From Zopfochytrium polystomum (taxonomy: Eukaryota; Chytridiomycota; Chytridiomycetes; Chytridiales; Chytridiaceae), in contig JAIVFJ010000247.1 in NCBI GenBank assembly GCA_025765615.1, forward strand, positions 25,958 through 89,957: a stretch of 64,000 nt of DNA, given 5' to 3'. Shown here in pieces: positions 55,320 through 64,000 of this stretch. A program made the translations under genes and the position numbers. The notes under the pieces are model-generated. The model was not told where the DNA came from, ran no database searches, and was given only the letters and a program-made list of their open reading frames with translations. The first letter of the stretch is position 1; every line of letters begins with the position of its first letter.

Positions 55320-56135
55320 AACTTGTCAAACGCTTTCGGTTCGTCCCTGAAAGTGAAGCGTGAAGCGACTCGTCTCGGCTGCCAAAGATTGGAGAGCAGC
55401 CAAGGCCTCTCTGCGACCGTCTACCACGCGAAACACGGATCAAACGATGTCACTTACAAAGAGCTGTTGCCTAAACCGAGGTTTTCGGAAACGGAGATCG
55501 GCGCAACCAACGAAGGTAAATATGACGATCAATTATTTTTTTTTCTTCCTTAGATTTCTTTACTTCACTAACTGTTTCATCCGCTTTCAAGCCGGCCGAG
55601 GGTGACAAAATGGTGCAAAAAAAGGTCGACACCACGGGGCTGAAGGACTGGCTTCTGACCCAGAAGGACAGCCCCGAGGCAAAGTCAAAGTACCTTTTGT
55701 CGGGAGATAAACCCGAAGACCACCCCAACAAGGTCAAACTGAGCGACGCAATTTACGGCCAGATTGCGCAACATCAGAAGGACGTTGTCAATGTTCACCA
55801 TGACACCAAGTATGGGAACATTCGTGTGCACGCCAGCCCCAGCGACAAGCCAGTTAAGTTCGTTTACTGGAGGTGTGAGGGGGAAGCACGAAAGACCCCA
55901 ACTTTCTCCCTTCATGCTTTTTTCCTCCCGAAAAGACCACGACCTATTGAACGTCCGCGACCCCTGCTCGGCCAAGTGGTTCCAGTTTAGCGCTGACGGC
56001 GCTCTGTTCCGTCGCGCCGGTAAGAGCACGTGCAATACAGCCACTTCCAGATCCAAGGCCGGCGCCGTAAAGACGACTAAACTGGCGGCGCAATATGAGC
56101 CGCCAACAACAAATGAAGTGGCAGAGGATGAATAG
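55320..56135 (+). pseudogene. Kinase-like protein, tandem copy B, lacks the DWG segment
   Basis: It is paralogous to copy A: SATVYHAKHGSNDVTYKELL, MVQKKVDTTGLKDWLLTQKD, LSDAIYGQIAQHQKDVVNV and HHDTKYGNIRVHASPSDKPV. After KFVYW the sequence equivalent to copy A's VPKMELIDWGHG exon is missing. It resumes in another frame with DPCSAKWFQFSADGALFRRA and ends EVAEDE at 56,135. Without the metal-binding Asp of DWG the product could not be catalytic. No ATG opens the first exon. Confidence 0.5.
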
Positions 56136-56414
56136 CGCCTTCGGAGAGCAAAGATCATCGATCCTGCGAGGCCCTCGCTGCCTTCATAAAGAACATTTTG
56201 AAAGGGCGTTTCGGACTCGCCAGATAATGATCTATATGAATTCAACAGCTAAACTTAGGAAAAATAGTGGGTCAGGACTTAGTAATTCATCGATTGTTAC
56301 TATTTAAGTTGCATAAATCCAGCTTCGGTTTTGCAAACAAATCTTGATCGAGGTCTGACAGGACAGTCCTTTCCCATCCAAATTCGGACCCCTCCGTCCA
56401 GCTGGTTGGCAAAG

Positions 56415-59400
56415 ATGGGAACACAGGCTCCTCGTGCACCGGTGACCGTTTTGCAACAGCGCGATGAGATAGCACTCGATCTCATCGCACTGTGCGAAGC
56501 GCAGATCGTCGACATGATGGCGGAAACCGATCAATCGCGCCACTACGCAATCGAAATCGAGTGAGTTGTGCGGCGATTCGAACAGTTCTGAAGTTACCGC
56601 AACATCGGCGCTTACGCATATCCTCTTATCTTTGTGCTCCATCGGCTGTAGCATGCTGCTGTACCTCAACCACAACCAGTCCATCTGCAACCAGATCTTG
56701 GTGAAGCCGATGCATTTCATCCCCCTGATGGACGACGCTTTGCAAAAGGCGCAGCAGCGCATCTTGGACACAAGTCCGCTGGCCGAACATCTCTCGATCA
56801 AGCCATTCGTGCACGCCCGATGCACCAGGTCAGTCCGGCAGCAGTTACCGACCCCGATCGTCCAAAAGCACTCACCTGCTCAGCCACCCCCCCTTCTCCG
56901 ACACAGCCTCGGCCAAGTCCCCGAATTCCAGTTCTCCCGCGTCCCCCGCTCGACCGAGGTCGGCCGGCTGATCTGCTTTGTCGGCACCGTGATCCGAACG
57001 GGCATGGTCAAGCTCATGGAAACGCGCAAGCTCTTCGACTGCGCCACGTGCGGCCGCCGGTTTCTCGGTCCACCACGACCGCGAGCAGTTCAACCAGTTC
57101 CCGAAGCCGACCCGCTGCGGCGCGGGAGGCGTCGACGCGGACGGACACCCGCAGTGCGACGGGAAAAAGTTCAAGCCGCTGTCGACCGACGCGGGGGAGA
57201 TGCCCGACTCGTGCAAGGATTATCAGGAGATCAAGGTGCAGGAGCAGGTTACGAAGCTTGCGATCGGAACGATACCGAGGTCGATTACGGTGATTTTGGA
57301 GGACGATTTGGCGGATCAGTGTAAGGCGGGCGATGATGTTGCTGTCATGTGGGTAACGTGATAGATTGCTTCGACATGGTAGACAGGGTCTAACCCGTCA
57401 GTTAGTGGCACAGTTATACGGCGATGGCAGTCGCTCATACTGTCCGAACGGCCAGGGATTGAGATTGTCCTAGTCGCCAACCACCTTCGCATCAACAACG
57501 AGCAACGCGTCTCAAACCTACTGATCGACGATCTCCAAACCGAGTTCCTCAATTTTTGGCAAAAGTACGAGAACAACCCAATGAAGGGTGAGTCCCCATG
57601 TCCCCATGCCGACTTCTTTCAGTTCTAAGTCAAGCTTCCAATTTTTAAACCATTTTCCCACCACATTCGAAACAGCCCGAAATCTGATCTTACAGTCCTT
57701 TTGCCCAAAGATTGTGGGGATGTACCTTGTGAAGCTGGCGGTGATGCTTGTCTTGGTTGGTGGCGTCGCTCGAAACGAGGCTGGAATGAAAGTACGCGGC
57801 GATGGTCATCTGCTACTCGTTGGAGATCCAGGTCTGTCACGATACGTATTCGTTTTCCCGCTTTCGTGTCGGACCCGGCCCTTGATGTTAAGTAACTTCG
57901 CAGGAATCGGGAAATCGCAGTTTCTTCGGTACGCAGCGCGCATCAGTCCGCGCGCTGTGTTGACAACTGGAATCGGTTCAACTAACGCCGGCTTGACTGT
58001 GGCGGCTGTGAAAGACTCTGGTGAATGGCAGTTGGAGGCGGGTGCGCTGGTTCTTGCAGACCGCGGCCTATGTTGCATCGACGAGTTTGGGAGTATAAGG
58101 GAGCAGGATAAGACGGCCATTCACGAGGCGATGGAACAGCAGGTTTGTTCGGGTTTGATTTAAGCTTGTGTTTAACGCCTCCGATTGCTTCAGACCATTA
58201 GTGTCGCCAAGGTCAGATGCCGTTCGAAAATGGTCATGATTGAAATCGTTTCCAGGCAGGCATTGTGTGCAAGCTCAACACCCGTTGTTCCATACTCGCT
58301 GCGACGAACCCGAAAGGCAAGTACGATCCAACGCAAACGCTAGAGGTCAACATTGCCCTGGCGAGCCCGCTGCTCTCCCGGTTCGACCTGGTTCTGACTC
58401 TCGTGGACGGGCTGAACCCAACTTGGGACAAGTTGAGCTCGAGACAATTTTAGTGGGTGTTCCCGTTTGTAATCTCTTTCGCTCCCCCCCTTTGCCCAGG
58501 CAAGTTTGCTCTTTCATTCTAGGTCTAAACGACTCGGCGGACGGGACCGACATTCCAGATGAAAGCTCCATGTGGTCACTGGACAAGCTTCGTTCCTACG
58601 TCAGCTTTGTCAAAGCTCGGTGCCACCCGAAGTTGACTGAGCCCGCGAAACATGATTTTGAAACGGTACTACCAGGTGCAGAGAGCATCGGATGTGCGGA
58701 ATGCTGCGCGAACGACGGTTGGTTTCACTTTTTCCTTGCGCCTCTCGATATCAAGTGGGAATTTTGACTGTTACCTTTAGGTCCGTTTATTGGAAAGTTT
58801 GATCCGACTGGCTCAGAGCCACGTAAGTTTTCTCGCGTTCATTTAACGAAGCTGACAATAGGTTTTGGCAAGGCCCGTCTTATGTGCCAGGGCGAAGTAA
58901 CTGTCCGAGATGCGGTACATGACCCCGATGATCTTTCTAAACGATCTTTAACGATGTCCTTCAAAACATCCTGTTGAAACCAGGTGAACGCAGTCATGTT
59001 GATGGAAATTTCCATGTGTGCCGCAGGGTTCTCGAACGTTCAAACCGCCCTTCACAAAAACTTGCCAAAGGACGCAGAAGAGGATTACGTGCAACAAGGT
59101 GACGCAACTCGCTTCCTGAAGATCCTTCGTTCAGCTTACAGCATTCATGCAGAAACAAGCATACTTGCCAAGCTGGGTCTGAGCCACCTCGCGACTGGGC
59201 GATACGGAGACGACGACGGTGGGAATGACCAGGGCGGCAAAAGCGGTGGAGTCAACGGCGGTGCACAGCCGCGAGAGGATCCCTCGCTGTCACAACAGCC
59301 TCCCAGAGGGCTTGCGGAACCTTTGGCGAAGCGTCAATCAGAGGCTGTGGCGGACGAAGAAACGGACGAAGACGAAGTACCGTGGCCAGCAACTGAAAGG

Positions 59401-60597
59401 CCGGCGTTGAAGGATCGAATGGGAGCAGGGCAGCTGCCGCAGGCCGCACCTCTCCGGCCCCCTCAAAATCCAACCCTTGGAAAGAGTGTCGGGACAACAG
59501 CTCCCCGCGCAAATCCTTCCCCGTTTTCGAACCAAAGTCGAAACGCTATAACAACACCAGTTCCCACGGAGGGGGTTGGCCCCACGCAGAAAGTCGCAAC
59601 AGCACGGGCTCCAGCTCCTCCGGTAGCTCGCCGGCTGGTTGCGGACGAATTATCTGACGAAGAGGACTCTGCGACGCGGACCGCGATCGGATGGCCCGTG
59701 CAACAAGCTTTCACGGGATTAGGCCGCCCGCCGCCGGCGCCGGTCGCGACCGGCAGAGTACCGTTCCTTGACGAAAACGCAGTCGGGGCGCCGCTGCCAG
59801 CGCCAAGTCGAGCCGGCCCTCCGCGGCCGAGACAACCACTGCCCCGCGTTGTTCTTCCGGACTTCCCTCGCGGGGCCTTTTTCGACGAAGTTGAACCGGA
59901 CGGGAGTGAGCCGAGTCCAGCGCCCAAAGGTGGACGCGTCACGCAGCGACCGCCGACGATTTACCCTACTCCGAAGCCGGTTCTGTTCGCGGAAACAGCA
60001 GCGACCGCCGTTCCACCACCAATCGTGCCACCGGCGGCACAACCGCAGCCGCCGCCGCCACCGACGACCCAGCACCACCAGCAGCAGCAGCAACGGCAGT
60101 CCATCATCCCCGTCCGTCCCGTGACCCGCGTCTTTGACAAAAGCGAGGACGACGAGGACGACCTACCGTGGCCCGCGTCGCCACCCCCCGCCGCAAAGCG
60201 CGCGCGCACGGTGACCAACGACGACGGCCGGCCGGCGTCGGCACCGTCGTCGCAGCGCGACCTGCGCGGTAGCGACCCGCTGTCCAGCGACCCGCAGATG
60301 CTTTCGTCGGGGCAGCCACCCCCGGCGGCGGCGGCGCCGCAGACGCACCCGCCGTCGTCGCCGCTGTTTGACGCGTCGCCGCCGCCGCCGCTGCCGCCGG
60401 TGGCGACTGGAACGGGAACGGCGGTCGCACCGCCGGTGGTGCCGGGCAATTCTAGAGCTCCTGGCGCAACGGTGGCGGCCGGTACCCGCGGGGGCGGGGC
60501 GTGGGGGCGCGGCGGGCGGGTCTGTTCGCGGTCGGCTGGCGCGGTTTGCGTTCAGCAAGGTTCCGCTATAAGGGTGTGTGAACCTTCCTCGTCGTAG
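56415..60597 (+). CDS. MCM9: MCM9 replicative-family helicase, one apparent frameshift
   Basis: MCM9 partners MCM8 in homologous recombination repair. N-terminal part: [60 protein letters not shown] and a CATCGRRF...C...C zinc region. There TTT replaces an expected TT (about 57,060), shifting the frame before [18 protein letters not shown]. ATPase: [22 protein letters not shown] (Walker A), [20 protein letters not shown] (Walker B), [33 protein letters not shown] and [12 protein letters not shown] (Arg finger). After a GTTGAG-donor intron comes [12 protein letters not shown], then [44 protein letters not shown] and [20 protein letters not shown]. The [11 protein letters not shown] and WDK-SFIL features are MCM9-specific. 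A Pro/Asp-rich tail of about 450 residues ends at 60,597. Confidence 0.88.
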
Positions 60598-61273
60598 CTA
60601 TGGCTCTTCTTTGTTGGGCTCGATGCGTTGTTTGTGGGAGGAGGGGGATGTCCCCACCCACCGTTTCGTCCATTTTAGGGGTGAGTGAGCAGGTGCAGAA
60701 TATATCCAAACGCAAAAGTTGCTATTCAAAAACACAAAAAGTGATACGGGTCAAAGTAAAGCAAAACATCCTCAAACTGTGTGGGTGAGGTGACGGCGGG
60801 AAAAAAGTAACAAGAAGGAAAGGCAAGCAAACGAGGGAGAAAAAAAAAAAAACAGGGAACGAACGAGGAAATCAAGTTGTAATGAAACCAACGAGGACGC
60901 GGGAGAGCTGGACGAGGCAACAGCGGAGATAAGATGGGTTGAAGAAAGAAAGAGGAAGGCACGGCAAAGGGAGCTGATTAAAGGGTACAGGAAGAACTGA
61001 GCTTTTGAGACGGCGAGGGAAAAGAGGCGAAACACTCGAAAAGAATCGCCACAAACACCATGAATCGGCGACAACCCGCTTGAAATTGAGCTCAGAATCA
61101 AAAAAAAAAAAAAAAAAAAAGGGTTTAACAGCAGGAGTGTAACGAACGAGGGCAGCAACAGTGATTGGACACCGAAATCCTATTTCTCAGTATTCTTTCT
61201 GTTTTTTTTTGAGTTTTTTCTTTCGGTTTCGTGTGGACCATTTGCGGGCAGCGTCGCGAAAAAAGGAAGGTTC
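60598..61273. other. Intergenic between convergent genes
   Basis: This is the 3' region shared by MCM9 (+) and the kinase gene (-). It is A/G-rich with A tracts at 60,840-60,852 and 61,100-61,120. No gene is seen. Confidence 0.45.
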
Positions 61274-61454
61274 CTAATATCTGATATGGGGGAGGGGGGT
61301 GGAATTTGGAAGAGGCGGAGCAACAGGCGGGGAATCGACGCGGGGAGCAGAGATTGAGTTTTTCAGTTGCTGGACGTCCAGCTGTCCATCGTGACTGGTG
61401 GGAGAAAGTGGGAAAAAGGTGAGAGTATGAGCATTGGTAGTAATGTCACTGGCC

Positions 61455-61485
<31 letters not shown>

Positions 61486-63661
61486 CTTACCAGACTCAAA
61501 TCCAACAAACGGATCCCCCTCCACATACGTCCCACCCGTCAACGTGATCGCGTCCAAGTTCAAATCCAAGCTATCCCGCATGTTCCTAAAGTTGGACGTG
61601 TCCAGCGGGTGCGCGAGGGCGGGCTGATGGGCGGGGTTGAATGCCTCAGCAGCGCCCAGTTCATCCCTTTGAAAAACGGGTGGGCCTTGACGTCCGACGC
61701 GCCGGCGCGGGATCCGAGCCGCTTCGTGTCGTCCTTGTGGAGGAGCTTCTTGATGACGTTCTTGCATTTGCGAGGAGAGCACTGGCCCTCGGCTGGGTAG
61801 GTCACGTCCTCGGAGACGATCCGGCGGAAGGTAGTGTTGCGGTCTTTGCCTTTGAATGGAGTTGTTCCAAACTGAAGGGGGGGCAAAGAGAAAACGGGAA
61901 CGTTTAGAACAGCGAAACGATTCGAGAAATCGAGAAAGTTTTCAGGCGGTGCTTTTAGTTTTTCCACTGACCAGCATCTCGTACGTCAGAATGCCCAGCG
62001 TCCACCAGTCGACCCGCGCTGCTGTGGCAACACCCCTTGATGACCTCCGGCGCAATGTACTCCTCCGTTCCGACAAAGGAGTTTGTCCGAAGCGAAGCGG
62101 GTAACCGTCTTTGTGTCCACGACGGGCGACGAGTGTTGAACGAGAAGATTGCCGATTTGACCATTTTCGGTGCGCCGGCTGTACTGTCGGCTTGGACAGG
62201 TCAAAGTCCTGAGCATGATGTGGCCAGACTGGTGCAAGAGGATGTCTGACGATGGGGTGGTATAGCAAACGTTAGTGGGATTTTTCAAAGGAGGAGAAGA
62301 CTGGCAAACTCACTCTCTGGTTTCAGATCGCGGTAGATATAGCCCATGAGGTGAAGGTACTCCAAGGCGACGGTGACCTCTGCAGCGTAGAAACGGGCAT
62401 CTTTTTCGGGCAGGCATTTTCCTGGCCGTGTTTGCAGCGCACTACACGATTGGGGGCAATTAGAAGAGTTGGATCAGTGGACAGTTTCACCGCTTACCGG
62501 AAGAACTCTCCTCCCGAGCAGTATTCCATTATAAAGTACAGGTAGTCTTCGCTTTGGAAGCTGTGATAGAGCGTGCGATGAACGGGTGATGAGTTGTCGA
62601 CTGGAATATCGCAAACGGTTAGATGTTAAATTAGCAAGTTGCGAAATGAAATCAAACCCACCAAGATTCCTTGCTCGGCCAGCACCCCGCTTGATCTTGT
62701 TCCGCTTAATCATCTCCGCCTTTTTCAAGATCTTCATGGCGTAAAGCTTCGCAGTTTGCTTGTGTCTCTGAAAAATGAACATGATTGTGTCAGCCCTGCG
62801 GGGGTGAGATGTGGATCCAGATCAAAACTCACCACCAGGTAGACCTTCCCGACATCGCCCTTGCCAATGATGCGGATCTTTTGAAAGTGATTCGGCGCGA
62901 CCACCACGTCGCGCATCTTGGCCGACGAGTTGGAGTAGTCCGCTTGAACTTTGGGTTCTCGCCCTCAGTCAAGCTGTGCGCGCGGGGCCGGCTGTCGGAG
63001 GCACCCATCTTCATCGGGGCAGTGTAGAAGGTCCTTGTGCCCACCATCCCGCCGATTGCGGCAGGGGACTGCCCAGGCTGCTGCTGCTGCTGGCCTGCGG
63101 CAGGGGAGGGACCCGGGATGGCCTGCAGTGCGTACTGGGTCGGATGCATTGGCATGTAAGAGCCGCCGACACCGGGGTTGGCGGGGACGCGTGAGGAGGC
63201 GGGCATGACGGCCAAGCTGTGCATGTGGTTGACAAAGAGATCGCCCGACGCAGGGACGAAGGACGATGGTGAGAGAAGTCGGGGATGGGCCCGCCGTACG
63301 GGTTGGCTGCATAGTAGGCTTGCTGTTGCTGCTGCTGCTGGAGGGAGAGGAACTGCGCCTGCTGGAAGTGCGATGCCTTTGCGGCGCCGTAAGGGTTGTT
63401 GAGGCTCTCGCCGGACGACGAGTTGGCCAGCGAGTGTACTGGGTGAGCCATCGTCGGGGACGATGGTGCAGAGCCGACGCCCGACGCGGATGGCGGGGAG
63501 GAGGATTGGGCGGTAGATGGCGTTGAAGATGACGACGACGATGCTACGGACAGCGACGGCTGCGACGCCTTGCGGCTAAAGAAGGCCATGGCCGACTTCT
63601 TCCTGGCCGGCTCCTGCGACGCCACCATCGAGGCAGATCCCGCAGCGGCCGACGACGACAT
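61274..63661 (-). CDS. FPK1: FPK1/NRC-2-like AGC protein kinase, many frame breaks
   Basis: FPK1 kinases phosphorylate lipid flippases and so control membrane asymmetry. ATG 63,661 opens a Ser/Gln-rich N-terminus ([16 protein letters not shown]8 run). The kinase reads [49 protein letters not shown] (VAIK-type Lys), [31 protein letters not shown] and [11 protein letters not shown]. It continues with FDLSKP (the DFD motif of this family), [72 protein letters not shown] and [12 protein letters not shown]. The tail has [19 protein letters not shown] and ends at 61,274. I count about eight one- to four-base shifts between these blocks, for example near 63,250, 62,940, 62,685, 62,565, 62,207, 62,090, 62,015 and 61,655, yet the residues are family-typical throughout. 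It is either a very young pseudogene or affected by indel errors. Confidence 0.8.
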
Positions 63662-63750
63662 CGTGAGCTGTGCGTGGGTGGAGGAATGAGAGAAGAACTG
63701 GGTTGAAAACTCGGTCTGTCGGTCGGTCTCTCCACACAGTCCACAAAATC

Positions 63751-63755
63751 TGTCT

Positions 63756-63786
<31 letters not shown>

Positions 63787-63797
63787 GTCTCTCTCTG
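63751..63797. repeat. (GTCT)n/(CT)n microsatellite
   Basis: Six TCTG units followed by TCTC units lie in the 5' leader or promoter of the FPK1-like gene. The remaining 200 bases to the window end hold no recognisable gene. Confidence 0.85.
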
Positions 63798-64000
63798 CTC
63801 TCTTCGTCCTTTTACAGCCCCTTGTCACCCTTCCAACTTGGAATGACTCTGCAACTGTCGCTTCACAAACGAGTAGAGCATTCGCTCAAACTCGACAAGC
63901 ACCACCACAAGTCGCATTCCCTCTCCTTCACCACCTACGTCCCAGCCCCAGTCCTTCCACGTCGTCCTCTTTGCGCCCTCCTCATACACCGCCTCACACA

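Overview
The window looks like nuclear DNA of a zoosporic, early-diverging fungus, probably Chytridiomycota-like. Genes are split by short introns (mostly 55-110 bp, GT-AG, with an occasional GC-AG). Fungal-type proteins sit beside genes that moulds and yeasts usually lack. The fungal types are a BZZ1-like F-BAR/SH3 protein and an FPK1/NRC-2 kinase with a DFD motif. The others are MCM9, a PA28/REG proteasome activator and centrin. The species assignment is inference.

Layout. 0.5-6.0 kb is a PIF/Harbinger transposon with two later insertions: a 348-bp solo LTR in its transposase gene and a 2.2-kb unclassified element with an 8-bp target duplication in its SANT/Myb gene. 6.8-12 kb is a graveyard of an ankyrin-like 'WW' repeat family and a SAM-dependent methyltransferase family. 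12.0-16.3 kb is a dead Copia retrotransposon whose Gag start lies inside the tRNA-iMet primer site. 16.3-18.4 kb holds broken dehydrogenase and methyltransferase genes.

19.5-34.7 kb is mostly healthy gene space: an F-box/WD40 protein, a BZZ1-like protein, a tandem pair (plus one pseudogene) of multi-pass membrane proteins, HID1, a small membrane protein and a second F-box/WD40 protein. 35-47 kb has GTP cyclohydrolase I, a small secreted protein, an AFG3 protease relic, a PIF1 helicase carrying an RNase H1 hybrid-binding domain, centrin and a mitochondrial-type Hsp20. 47.7-64 kb has a PA28-like activator, an RRM protein, two kinase-like paralogues, MCM9 and an FPK1-like flippase kinase.

How they fit together: MCM9 and the PIF1 fusion point to replication and recombination. 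BZZ1-like, HID1 and FPK1-like proteins act in membrane traffic and lipid asymmetry, and the F-box and PA28 proteins in ubiquitin-proteasome turnover. There is no operon logic. Several conserved genes (FPK1-like, MCM9, F-box 1, Hsp20) are broken by single-base shifts with their residues otherwise intact, so some breaks may be assembly indels. Intron borders and protein joins were read by eye.
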